Part shown: piece by piece, positions 1-7,426 of the stretch
Position numbering within the stretch: the stretch's first letter is position 1
Layout of the letters: each line of letters starts with the position of its first letter
Source of the DNA: Kribbella antiqua
Lineage (GTDB): Bacteria; Actinomycetota; Actinomycetes; Propionibacteriales; Kribbellaceae
Assembly (NCBI RefSeq): GCF_004345665.1
Contig: NZ_SLWR01000007.1
Coordinates: 1 to 64,000 of the forward strand
Length of the DNA: 64,000 nucleotides
Direction: 5' to 3'
The notes under the pieces: model-generated
Seen by the model: the letters and a program-made list of their open reading frames with translations, nothing else
Databases searched by the model: none
Told to the model about the DNA's origin: nothing
Program-made: the position numbers and the translations under genes

Positions 1-274
1 GGACGACGCCCCGGCCCCTTCTTCACACGACGAGATGAAGACAACACAACCTCCCAATTCAGGACGAAGTGTTGCAACCGTCAGTAGAAACCACCTTGCC
101 GCCAACTGGTCAGTTTTCAACTGCCGTTGACAGACAGCCGGACAGATCGGCACAGGTGCCCGGGCGCGCATTGGAAAGTAGTGGACGGTCTGAACTCGAC
201 TACGGATCAGAAGGTTGGCAATTCGCGTCGCGGCGTGCGAAGCATCAGCCGATGGAGCCCAGTACCCTGCCGAT
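1..274. other. Non-coding start of window
   Basis: No convincing gene is seen. Short open frames exist here but lack ribosome binding sites and family features. The stretch contains several CAACTG/CAGTT words around positions 100-130. It may belong to the same remnant or island as the next gene, which would end at the tRNA-Ser. Confidence 0.4.
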
Positions 275-757
275 GTGTCGACTGAGCTTGTGATCGCAGC
301 CGTGGGTGTTGGCGGCACACTGATGGCCTCCGCCCTCGCCTTCACGGCCCAGGTAACTCAGTTGCGCAGCCAACACAAATGGTCAAGACAGGAGGCGGAA
401 GCCTCATGGCAACGCGAGCGCGAGGCACGCCTATTCGAGCGCAGGCGCAACGCATCTACGGAGTTCCTCAGTACCTACGAGCGGTACTACGCCGTCTTCT
501 TTCCGTACGTCTGGGACCTCGATCGCACGATTCCCCCGCCTGACTATGACACCTTCGACGAGCTGTCTGAGCGAGTGAGTACCGTGGAGATCTACGGCTC
601 AATCGCTGTCGCTGACCGCGCACACGAGCTGGTCTCGTCCCTGAGCAAGTGGACGAACATCCGAGCTGACGAGCGAGAAGGGGCCGAGAAGGCTCTTCAC
701 GAGGCTCGAAAGAGGTTCACCGCGGCGGCGCGCGCCGACCTGGGAGTATCTCAATAA
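275..757 (+). CDS. Hypothetical single-pass membrane protein
   Basis: I do not recognise a family. From the in-frame GTG at 275 the product is about 160 residues: an N-terminal hydrophobic segment (about residues 4-24, small aliphatic residues), then a Gln/Arg/Glu-rich, probably helical segment with EAEASWQRERE and FERRRNA, and a soluble tail. The pattern (one membrane anchor plus a basic amphipathic helix and a helical C-terminus) resembles small uncharacterised actinobacterial proteins often found in islands. An upstream ATG at 215 would add a hydrophilic leader and abolish the normal membrane-anchor position, so 275 is preferred. It lies just inside the region that abuts the tRNA-Ser 3' end, so it could be cargo of an integrated element. 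The function is unknown. Confidence 0.55.
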   Translation: MSTELVIAAVGVGGTLMASALAFTAQVTQLRSQHKWSRQEAEASWQREREARLFERRRNASTEFLSTYERYYAVFFPYVWDLDRTIPPPDYDTFDELSERVSTVEIYGSIAVADRAHELVSSLSKWTNIRADEREGAEKALHEARKRFTAAARADLGVSQ

Positions 758-1240
758 CCCTGGCCAGGCGTGCCATCAGTGTGCCATTCCGGGGGGCCGA
801 TCGAGGGTGGTCCAGGCCGGAGTCGGCCGGTTGGGCCAGAGTCAGAAACGTTCGCAGGCGCCTGGGCGGAGCGATTCCCAAGCTGACGTTGTCCCAGGTG
901 TCCCACTGTCCCATGTGCCGCTCTGACCTGGGCAAACACCTGGGACAGTCGCGCGCCAGCAATGTCCCAGGTGTCCCAGCCCGCAGGGGCTCGGTCGAGC
1001 GGCTGACGTGCCCTCATGTTTCAGCACTCCACGCAGAACGGCTGCAACACCAGGGGGGCGGTGCAGCGGGTCCGTGAAGTGGCCATGAGACCGACACACC
1101 GCGCGGGCACAATACGGGCACAGACAGCCGTAGACGGCCGGTGCTGGTCGGACACATCCGGAAGTGGCCGGACAACCCTGGGCGATGCCTCGCAACGGTT
1201 GTTTCCGCAGGTCAGAGCGTTGTTGCCTGCTATGGAGAGC
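758..1240. repeat. Gene-free stretch with TGTCCCA repeats beside tRNA-Ser
   Basis: No gene is recognised in these 483 bases. A 15-bp word, GTCCCAGGTGTCCCA, occurs exactly at 891-905 and 964-978. Its first ten bases recur inverted at 937-946, and further TGTCCCA copies lie between. The stretch runs into the 3' end of the tRNA-Ser, the usual attachment position of actinobacterial integrases. The base composition around 1080-1240 resembles the tail of an integrase-bearing element, but no integrase reading frame is present. An element scar is an inference. Confidence 0.4.
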
Positions 1241-1328
1241 GGAGGGTGTGGGATTCGAACCCACGATGACGGTCACCCGCCATACCGGTTTTCAAGACCA
1301 GCGCACTCGGCCACTATGCGAACCCTCC
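1241..1328 (-). tRNA. tRNA-Ser (UGA)
   Basis: Read on the minus strand, the 88-nt segment begins GGAGGGTTCGCATAG and ends CACACCCTCC, which pair as the acceptor stem. The anticodon arm is CTGGT-CTTGAAA-ACCGG, giving anticodon UGA. The T-arm contains GGGTTCGAATCCC. A long variable arm (around GGCGGGTGACCGTC) is diagnostic of a class II serine tRNA. The 3' CCA is not encoded. The serine-tRNA ligase gene lies 21 kb away in the same window. Confidence 0.95.
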
Positions 1329-1455
1329 AGGCGACGCTTGGCCGCCGATCGTCGAGGATAGCGCTCCTTGATGTGGGAGTGCGTGCACGGGGGGCAGCAG
1401 GTATGGTCTGCGGAGGGCGGGTGGGCCGCCTGGGGTACGGACGGAGGTGAGGGCG

Positions 1456-1506
1456 ATGTCTCGGCTGTTCGAGGACATTGCAACCACCGTCCGGTCGGCA
1501 CGCTGA
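1456..1506 (+). CDS. 16-residue leader peptide upstream of MFS exporter genes
   Basis: The ATG at 1456 is preceded by a strong ribosome binding site (GGAGGTGAGGGCG) and encodes MSRLFEDIATTVRSAR followed by TGA. The ORF lies 83 bp upstream of the first exporter gene. Its last codons overlap a sequence that can pair with the 5' arm of a downstream hairpin (see the next entry). This is the arrangement of a ribosome-sensing attenuator in front of an antibiotic-efflux gene. The peptide itself belongs to no family I recognise. The RBS, start and stop are seen directly; function as a leader is inference. Confidence 0.6.
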   Translation: MSRLFEDIATTVRSAR

Positions 1507-1552
1507 TCAGCTGACTGACCGGGCCTCCTGCCGACGCCGCGCGGGCGTCGGC
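1491..1552 (+). promoter_or_regulatory. Candidate translation-coupled attenuator
   Basis: A 9-bp GC-rich hairpin forms from 1530-1538 and 1544-1552 (GCCGACGCC / GGCGTCGGC). Its 5' arm can alternatively pair with 1494-1500 (GTCGGCA with TGCCGAC at 1529-1535), which lies in the last codons of the leader ORF. A second competing pairing is CCGGTC 1491-1496 with GACCGG 1517-1522. A ribosome finishing the leader would free the downstream hairpin. A ribosome stalled earlier would allow the alternative pairing. There is no clean U-tract, so whether the hairpin terminates transcription is uncertain. A weak -10-like TATGGT lies at 1402-1407. Confidence 0.5.
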
Positions 1553-1589
1553 TGTCCAGTCGTTCCGTCATGCCCTCTGGAGCTTTCGC

Positions 1590-2825
1590 ATGTCATCTCT
1601 GCGTACCTTCCTGCTGCCCGCCGAGCTCGGGCCGGACTTCCGCAAGATCTGGCCGGCCTCGATCATCTCGAACCTCGGCGACGGCGCGATGCTGGCCGCC
1701 GGCCCGCTGCTCGTTGCCTCGATCACCCGTGAACCGGCCGCGGTCGGCGCCGCCGCGTTCGTCCAGCAGTTGCCGTGGCTGCTGTTCGCCTTGCTCAGCG
1801 GGGCTCTCGTCGACCGGCTCGACCGCCGGCTGATGATCGTTGCCGCCGATATCTTTCGCTGTGCCGTGCTTACCGCATTGGGCATCGCAGTGTTGCTCGA
1901 GACCTCGCCACTGTGGGGCGTCTACGCCGCGTTGTTCTTGCTCGGTACGGCGGAAACGCTTGCTGACAACGCCTCCGGTGCGTTGCTGGTGAGCGCCGTA
2001 CCGAAAACGCAACTCGGTAAAGCTAATGCACGACTGTTCGCCAGTGGCACCGTGCTGCAGCAGCTCGGCGGTCCGCCGCTTGGCGCGTTGCTATTCGCCG
2101 TGGGTGCCGGTGTGCCGCTGGTGTTCGATGCTGTCACCTTCGCCGCCGCGGCCGCCCTCATCGCGCGGGTCGCCGTGCGTCCGCCACTTCCAGCCGCGCG
2201 TACGGCGATCTGGACCGACGTACGCGAGGGAGTTCGCTGGCTGTGGCACCACGCTGGCGTGCGGACGCTGGCGTGCTCGATCCTGGTCATGAACATCACG
2301 TTCTGCGCGGCGTTCGCCACCTGGGTGTTGTACGCGCGTGAGCGGTTGGGGCTGAGCGAGACGCAGTTCGGCCTGCTGGTTTCGGTCGGCGCAGTCGGTG
2401 GAGTGCTGGGCATGCCGGTCTACCACCTCCTGGAGCCCCGCGTCGGCTCACTCACCCTGCTACGCGCCGGACTGGTCATCGAGACGACGGTGCACCTCAT
2501 CCTCGCCCTGACCCGAAGCCCGTGGGTCGCCGGCGCGACCATGGCCGTCTTCGGCGTACACGCCGTCGTGTGGGGCATTGTGTCCACCACTGCCCGGCAG
2601 CTCGCTACTCCGGAGCCGCTAATGGGGCGGGTGAACAGCGTGTATCTGCTCGCCTCGGTAGGCGGAGCGGCCATCGGCTCGGCACTGGGCGGCGTACTGG
2701 CGCAGCGGTACGGACTGGCGGCTCCGTTCGCCATTGCCTTCGTCGCGATGGTGCTGATGACCGCTGTGGCCTGGCGGCCACTACGGCACGTGTCGGTACG
2801 CCGTACTGCGGCAACTCCAGGCTGA
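1590..2825 (+). CDS. MFS transporter, DHA3-like efflux family
   Basis: The product is a 411-residue, twelve-helix major facilitator of the MFS_3 / macrolide-efflux-like type, expected to export small molecules across the cytoplasmic membrane. The family look comes from the N-terminus (FRKIWPASIISNLGDGAM), the loop-2/3 motif GALVDRLDRRLMI (motif A-like), TLADNASGALLVSAV, and the second-half motif MGRVNSVYLLASVGGAAIGSALGG. The start ATG at 1590 has GGAG 10 bases upstream. It is the first gene of a two-gene unit with another MFS protein 33 bp downstream. A leader ORF and hairpin precede it, suggesting inducible expression, plausibly by a ribosome-targeting drug. The substrate is unknown. Confidence 0.88.
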   Translation: MSSLRTFLLPAELGPDFRKIWPASIISNLGDGAMLAAGPLLVASITREPAAVGAAAFVQQLPWLLFALLSGALVDRLDRRLMIVAADIFRCAVLTALGIAVLLETSPLWGVYAALFLLGTAETLADNASGALLVSAVPKTQLGKANARLFASGTVLQQLGGPPLGALLFAVGAGVPLVFDAVTFAAAAALIARVAVRPPLPAARTAIWTDVREGVRWLWHHAGVRTLACSILVMNITFCAAFATWVLYARERLGLSETQFGLLVSVGAVGGVLGMPVYHLLEPRVGSLTLLRAGLVIETTVHLILALTRSPWVAGATMAVFGVHAVVWGIVSTTARQLATPEPLMGRVNSVYLLASVGGAAIGSALGGVLAQRYGLAAPFAIAFVAMVLMTAVAWRPLRHVSVRRTAATPG

Positions 2826-2858
2826 TAAGGGTTGGCTGCGTCCAGTAAGGGCTTGCTA

Positions 2859-4091
2859 GTGTCCATGAAACCCATGAGCGCATTCACCTCCCTCGGCCTG
2901 CCCAACACCCGTGGCCGGGCGCCGCTGCTTGTCGGTCTGGCGATTGACTCCTTCGGTGGGGGCTGCGCCGGGCCGCTCCTGCTGTTGTTCTTCGTCAGGG
3001 TCGCCGATATCCCACTGGGTACGGCGGGGTTGGTGCTGACCCTTGCGACGCTGTTCTCCATCGCCGTACCGGCTGCTGTCGGCGTAGCGATCGACCGGGT
3101 CGGTGCACGGAACTTGGTGGTGGGGGCGCAGTTCGCGCAAGGACTGGCGTTCACCGGGTTCTTCTTCGGTCGGTCGTTGTGGCTGCTGTTCCTGTGTGCG
3201 CTGGTGACGATGTGTGGTCAGCGCGCGTTCTGGTCCGCCATCTTCAGCCTGCTGTCGGATGTTGCCGACGAGGGCGACCGGGACAGGTGGTTCGGCCTGG
3301 GCGGCATGATGCAGGCTGGCGGCTGGGGGCTCGGCGCACTGGTTGCCGGCGTACTGCTGGCCGCAGGTGGGACGACACCGTTCCTGATCGCGATGGCAGT
3401 CAATGCTGTGACGTTCTACCTCGCAGGGCTCCTGCTGCTGCGGCTCCGCATCTCGCACCACAAGTGGGCTGCGCGGGAGAGCGGTCCGGCACCACTGCTC
3501 CGCAAGGACAAGCCATTCCTGGTGCTGATCGGCGCCAACACGCTGCTGGCGCTCTGCACCATGCTGTTCGGCACTGGACTACCTGTGTACGTCGCTGAGG
3601 CGCTACCTGTGGCGAAGTGGTGGGTAGGCGTGTTGCTGGCGGCCGTGTCCGTCGTACTGGGGACTGGGCAGACTCTGGTCGTGCGGCACACCGAGAAGCG
3701 CCGCCGTACCAACGTGCTGATCGTCGCTGGTGTCACTTGGGCTGTGTGGGGTGTGTTGATGGCATCGCTGCTGCATGTACCTACTGCGCTGGTGGTGCCC
3801 GGTCTGATCCTGGCTACCGCGGTCTTCGCGTTTGCCGACGTACTGCACGCTGCAACCTCGAACGCGTTGGCTGCGGCCGTGGCGCCGACTGTGGGGCATG
3901 GGAAGTACCTGTCCTACTGGCAGTACTCGTTCACTTTTGCCAGCGTGCTGGTTCCGGGCTTCTTCGCGCAGCTCTTCGAGATCCGCCATGAGTTCCCCTG
4001 GCTGGGGATGTCCGCCTTGGCGCTACTCGCGGTCGCCACGATCTTCACGCTGGACCGGGTCCTCCCGCACTCGACCACGCAACGCCGTTGA
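2859..4091 (+). CDS. MFS transporter
   Basis: A second major facilitator of about 410 residues follows the first on the same strand. It carries GVAIDRVGARNLVV after helix 2 (motif A-like, D-R-x-G-x-R), the conserved QRAFWSAIFSLLSDVADEGDRDRWFGLGGMMQAGGWGLGALVAG segment around helices 4-5, and a basic central loop. The start is ambiguous. GTG 2859 has AAGGG at a suitable distance, whereas ATG 2865 and ATG 2874 are possible alternatives and TTG 2832 lacks a binding site. It is not a close duplicate of its neighbour, but co-transcription suggests the two exporters serve the same stress or compound. The substrate is not inferable. Confidence 0.85.
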   Translation: MSMKPMSAFTSLGLPNTRGRAPLLVGLAIDSFGGGCAGPLLLLFFVRVADIPLGTAGLVLTLATLFSIAVPAAVGVAIDRVGARNLVVGAQFAQGLAFTGFFFGRSLWLLFLCALVTMCGQRAFWSAIFSLLSDVADEGDRDRWFGLGGMMQAGGWGLGALVAGVLLAAGGTTPFLIAMAVNAVTFYLAGLLLLRLRISHHKWAARESGPAPLLRKDKPFLVLIGANTLLALCTMLFGTGLPVYVAEALPVAKWWVGVLLAAVSVVLGTGQTLVVRHTEKRRRTNVLIVAGVTWAVWGVLMASLLHVPTALVVPGLILATAVFAFADVLHAATSNALAAAVAPTVGHGKYLSYWQYSFTFASVLVPGFFAQLFEIRHEFPWLGMSALALLAVATIFTLDRVLPHSTTQRR

Positions 4092-4151
4092 ACCCCGGTT
4101 TGCGGCGCTCGCGACACCGGAAGACTGACGGATCAGCCATCGTTGCGTCCT

Positions 4152-4167
4152 TCGAACACGTGTTCTA
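4152..4167. promoter_or_regulatory. LexA (SOS) box-like palindrome
   Basis: TCGAACACGTGTTCTA matches the actinobacterial LexA operator pattern TCGAAC-RYRY-GTTCGA at every position except one in the right arm, and a further TGTTCTG half-site follows. It sits 209 bp upstream of the hexapeptide-repeat gene. A short open frame starting at GTG 4170 (47 codons) lies immediately downstream but resembles no family. The box may control that frame, the downstream gene, or be the relic of a lost SOS gene. Confidence 0.5.
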
Positions 4168-4375
4168 ATGTGTTCTGCATTCGCGGTTCTCCACCACCCG
4201 GATCGTCCGGCCGACCGAACCTCCCACCTCCGATGTGGACGGCCACCGGACACCGCCGCCCGGGCAGTGAGGGCCCGGGCTGTGGAGATCCGTACGACCT
4301 TTGGTACTGCTGATTCGGCCTCGATCCATGGATCCTGGCCAGGAACGAGGTGATGCTCAACGGAAGGACAGCGGC

Positions 4376-4972
4376 ATGCTGCTCGAACACCGCGGCCGAC
4401 GACCGGTCGTGCCCGAATCCGCCTATGTCGCACCGTCAGCGGTGCTCTGTGGTGCCGTCGTGCTCGGCGAAGGCAGCAGGGTCCTGCACGGCGCGGTACT
4501 GACCGCGGAGAACGGCGAGGTCCGTCTCGGTGAGAACAGTGTGGTGATGGAGAACGCCCTGGTGCGCGGCCGGGCCGACCATCCCGCCCTGCTCGGCGAC
4601 GCGGTTCTGGTAGGTCCCCATGCACACGTGAACGGCGCCACGGTCGAGGACGAGGTCTTCATCGCCACGGGCGCCGCGTTGTTCCCCGGTTCGGTCGCCG
4701 GCGCGGGCGCGGAACTCCGGATCAACAGCGTGCTGCAGGTGAACTCGCGGCTGGAACCCGGCGCGGTCCTCCCGATCGGATGGATCGCGGTCGGCGACCC
4801 GGCTCAGCTCTTCTCGCCCGACCGGCACGAAGAGCTCTGGCCGATCCAACGCGACCTGGACTTCCCCGGCACCGTGTACGGCGTCCCTCGCGGCACCTCC
4901 ATGCGCGACATCATGGCCCGCCAATCCACCTTCTTCGGCGCCCACCTCGACGACACCCAACTGCCCGACTGA
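4376..4972 (+). CDS. Left-handed beta-helix hexapeptide protein (gamma-carbonic-anhydrase/acyltransferase-like)
   Basis: A 198-residue protein built of hexapeptide-repeat turns: VPESAYVAPSAVLCGAVVLG, SRVLHGAVLTAENG, IGEN-like NSVVMENALVRG, GDAVLVGPHAHVNGATVEDEVFIATGAALFPGSV, then LPIGWIAVGDPAQLFSPD. This is the layout of the gamma-carbonic anhydrase / PaaY / YrdA group. The histidines in VLHGAVL and GPHAHVNG are in the positions where that group binds metal. The start ATG 4376 has GGAAGGA upstream. The C-terminal 45 residues (LWPIQRDLDFPGTVYGVPRGTSMRDIM) are typical of the actinobacterial branch, often annotated simply as transferase. The true reaction is unknown. Confidence 0.8.
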   Translation: MLLEHRGRRPVVPESAYVAPSAVLCGAVVLGEGSRVLHGAVLTAENGEVRLGENSVVMENALVRGRADHPALLGDAVLVGPHAHVNGATVEDEVFIATGAALFPGSVAGAGAELRINSVLQVNSRLEPGAVLPIGWIAVGDPAQLFSPDRHEELWPIQRDLDFPGTVYGVPRGTSMRDIMARQSTFFGAHLDDTQLPD

Positions 4973-4990
4973 CAGCCTCGGACCGGCGTT

Positions 4991-5905
4991 TCAGGTCGTG
5001 GTGAGGGTGTGTACCTCGAAGCGGCGTACTTGGGCGGGTGGGGTGGACGCGCAGGTGAGACGTGCGTCGACGGTGTCGAGGTGGATCGAGAGCTCGACGC
5101 TGATGAGACCTGTAGGGGCGGCGAGGTCTACCCGCCATTGATCGGCCGCAACCTGGCGAGCAGCGGTGGGACGGAGGTCGTCGACGGCCAGGGAATGACC
5201 GGCCGCGCGGGCAAAGTGCTGCGCTGCTTGGACTGGTGGGATGAATGCGCCTGATCCGCGGAACAGGTCAGGGACGACGAGCCCTTCGTCGTAGTGCTTG
5301 GCGAGCTCAACGGCGCGGGACGCTGGAACATGCCCGTAGAACAGCCCATGCGGCAGTACGACGACGTTAGCAGCGAAGCGATCGCCGCCGACGTGGCTGC
5401 ACTCCCAGGTGCGCTGCGGATAAGCCGCCGACAACGCGGCAGCCACCGGGCGTCCACGCACGGCACAACACGCGTCATGCCGCCCGTGCGCGCACACCAA
5501 GTAGATCGGCTCCCGGCTGACCCTTCCCAACCCAGCACCACCGCCGAGTACTTCAAGCAGGTGGTTGTCCGACGGCAGGTCACCCCAGCGGATCGACTCG
5601 TGGCCTGGCCGGCTATCGACGAGCGCCCACCGACGCGGCACCGACTGGTCCGTTCGCCCATACCGCCTGATCAGCGCCGGCCGATACCCGAGCCGCCCAC
5701 ACCTTCGCGCCACCTCAGCCGCAAGCCTTCCATCCGCCGGCCCCTCAGCATCGCGGAGGGCGTGCAGGGCGCTGCGGGGCCACGCTGTGCGGCATTCGAT
5801 CAGCAGCCAGCGTTCGGCCGGAGGTGCCGTGGCGACCATGGAGTCCTCGCGCTCGGCCGCGAGCGCCGCACAACCCGTCTCGGCTCGATACCTCTTCTCA
5901 ACCAC
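4991..5905 (-). CDS. Sucrase/ferredoxin-like [2Fe-2S] protein
   Basis: The 304-residue product carries the sucraseferredoxin (Apd1-like, thioredoxin-fold ferredoxin) hallmarks: YLVCAHGRHDACCAVRG (Cys138, Cys146, Cys147) followed by TWECSHVGGDRFAANVVVLP (Cys169, His171), the cysteine/histidine set that holds an iron-sulphur cluster in the family. The N-terminal RWLLIECRTAWPRSAL is the usual entry strand. It starts at GTG 5905 with only a weak binding site. It is the third gene of a minus-strand unit behind a repeat protein and a JmjC/cupin hydroxylase (54-bp gap), so it could supply electrons or reductant to that hydroxylase; that role is inference. It converges with the hexapeptide-repeat gene. 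Confidence 0.82.
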   Translation of the reverse strand: MVEKRYRAETGCAALAAEREDSMVATAPPAERWLLIECRTAWPRSALHALRDAEGPADGRLAAEVARRCGRLGYRPALIRRYGRTDQSVPRRWALVDSRPGHESIRWGDLPSDNHLLEVLGGGAGLGRVSREPIYLVCAHGRHDACCAVRGRPVAAALSAAYPQRTWECSHVGGDRFAANVVVLPHGLFYGHVPASRAVELAKHYDEGLVVPDLFRGSGAFIPPVQAAQHFARAAGHSLAVDDLRPTAARQVAADQWRVDLAAPTGLISVELSIHLDTVDARLTCASTPPAQVRRFEVHTLTTT

Positions 5906-5959
5906 AGAACCACTTCACCATAATGTTGCTCGCAGCAACCATAGGCCAGACGCGGCACG

Positions 5960-7426
5960 TCAGCTGGACGGCGTGACGAGAACTGCTTCGGTGAGCAGGC
6001 GGCGAACCAAGACCAGTTGGTCCTGTTCGTCCAGCCCAGGGAGATCGCCGACCTTGTGATCACCGCCGGAACACAGCTGGGTGACCGCGTCGGCCGTGGA
6101 CGCCGGCAAGGTGATCGTGCGATCGGGAAGCTGAAGTACGACGGGATCGCCCGCCACGACCCGGCAACGAAGCCCAGCGCGCAGCCGGACCGTCGTACCG
6201 ACAGCAAGAGACGCGATGGAAGCTGCGTGAGCCAAGGGCGGTAGCGGCGCCGGTCGGTTGCTGGACCAGGTACGGCGGCGGAGGCGTGCTGCCAGGTCCT
6301 CCGGTGATGCCGACTGGATCTGCTTGACGAAGAGATCAGCAACCTCCGGCAGCACAGCACTGACCTGCGCTGGATCACCTGGATCGAAGCCGAGCGGCAG
6401 TGCGGCACGCAACGCCGCCTGGTTCGCGGCGAGCGCCGCGAGCTCCTGCACGAGCAGGTAGCGCGTCATCGTGTGCAGGCCGACAGTGAGGTGCGCACTG
6501 ACCCCGCCCAGCGCCTTCGCCGAGTGCAGGAAGCCACGTGGTACGTATAGCGCATCACCAGGACGCAGTACGTCGTCAATCACCGGAGCCTTGTCACGGG
6601 CGGCAGCCGCTACGGCCTGCGAGTGGTCCGTCCACGGCTGGTTGCGCAGTGGATCCACGTGTACGGGCTCGTGCACAGTCCAGTGCTTCTCACCCGCTAC
6701 CTGCAGCACGAAGACGTCGTGTACGTCGTAGTGCGCCGAGAACCCCTGTGACTGCGGCGGGGTGATGTACGCGTTGATCTGCACTGGATGACCCGCATCC
6801 ATCGACAACTGCGTCGCGAAGTCAACCAGCGCAGGCCAGGTCCGGTGCAGTGCCTGCAGTACGACGGTGTGCCCGCCGGCGAACAGCGCAGCCACCTTGT
6901 CGTCACGCACCTGGTCTGCGATCTCCGCACCAACCCCACCCGACCCAGTGAACTGCCCGTCCCCCACTACCGCCCCGTCCTTGGCAATCCGCAAGAACGG
7001 CGTCCGTAGCCCCCGCCGAGACAACAACTCATCCGCAGCCCCCAAACTGAACAAGTCACCAAACGGCCCGCCCAATCCGCCAGGCCCGGAACCCGCCTCG
7101 TGCAGGTCGCCCAGTGCGGAGCGATCGCCGTGCGAGCCGTCGCCGGGGTGGTGATTGTAAGAGCCGCCCAGCCCGGGACGGTCGTCGTCGGAGACGACAG
7201 GTCCGGGGTGGTGGTCGTGGGGGTTGTCCGGGCGTGGGTCAGGGCTGTGGAACCCGTCAGCGACGTTCGGCTGGAGGGCGTCGTACGGGTGGAAGTCGGC
7301 GTGGCGGGAGAGGAGGGCGTGGGAGCCCCAGTAGGTGGTTGCGAATTCGTTCAGGTCGCCTGCTACACAGCGCCGGAGAGCCGGGCGTTCGTCCGGCAGC
7401 GGCCCGGTCTCCGGCACCGCCCTCAC
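5960..7426 (-). CDS. JmjC/cupin-4 family hydroxylase with His/Asp-rich insert and PqqD/winged-helix-like tail
   Basis: A 488-residue Fe(II)/2-oxoglutarate-type oxygenase. Family signatures are ELLSRRGLRTPFLRIAKDG, NAYITPPQSQGFSAHYDVHDVF (iron ligands His232, Asp234), LQVAGEKHWTVHEP and LYVPRGFLHSA (third ligand His301). Relatives (YcfD/ROX) hydroxylate proteins. Residues about 43-120 form an unusual low-complexity insert rich in His, Asp, Pro and Gly (for example DNPHDHHPGP and SYNHHPGDGSHGD) placed before the jelly roll. The last 85 residues (RLRAGLRCRVVAGDPVVLQL, then GDHKVGDL and RRLLTEAVLV) look like a PqqD-type or winged-helix domain. The GTG start at 7426 overlaps the TGA of the upstream repeat protein (GTGA) with GGAAG eight bases before it, indicating translational coupling. 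Confidence 0.85.
   Translation of the reverse strand: MRAVPETGPLPDERPALRRCVAGDLNEFATTYWGSHALLSRHADFHPYDALQPNVADGFHSPDPRPDNPHDHHPGPVVSDDDRPGLGGSYNHHPGDGSHGDRSALGDLHEAGSGPGGLGGPFGDLFSLGAADELLSRRGLRTPFLRIAKDGAVVGDGQFTGSGGVGAEIADQVRDDKVAALFAGGHTVVLQALHRTWPALVDFATQLSMDAGHPVQINAYITPPQSQGFSAHYDVHDVFVLQVAGEKHWTVHEPVHVDPLRNQPWTDHSQAVAAAARDKAPVIDDVLRPGDALYVPRGFLHSAKALGGVSAHLTVGLHTMTRYLLVQELAALAANQAALRAALPLGFDPGDPAQVSAVLPEVADLFVKQIQSASPEDLAARLRRRTWSSNRPAPLPPLAHAASIASLAVGTTVRLRAGLRCRVVAGDPVVLQLPDRTITLPASTADAVTQLCSGGDHKVGDLPGLDEQDQLVLVRRLLTEAVLVTPSS

Noticed and set aside
69..293. 74-codon frame at the window start
   Set aside because: No binding site, no family and composition typical of chance frames in high-GC DNA.
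5918..5959. 14-codon frame ending VKWFCG between the hydroxylase and the [2Fe-2S] gene
   Set aside because: It has no ribosome binding site and overlaps the downstream start; interesting in the context of a possible peptide system but too short to support.
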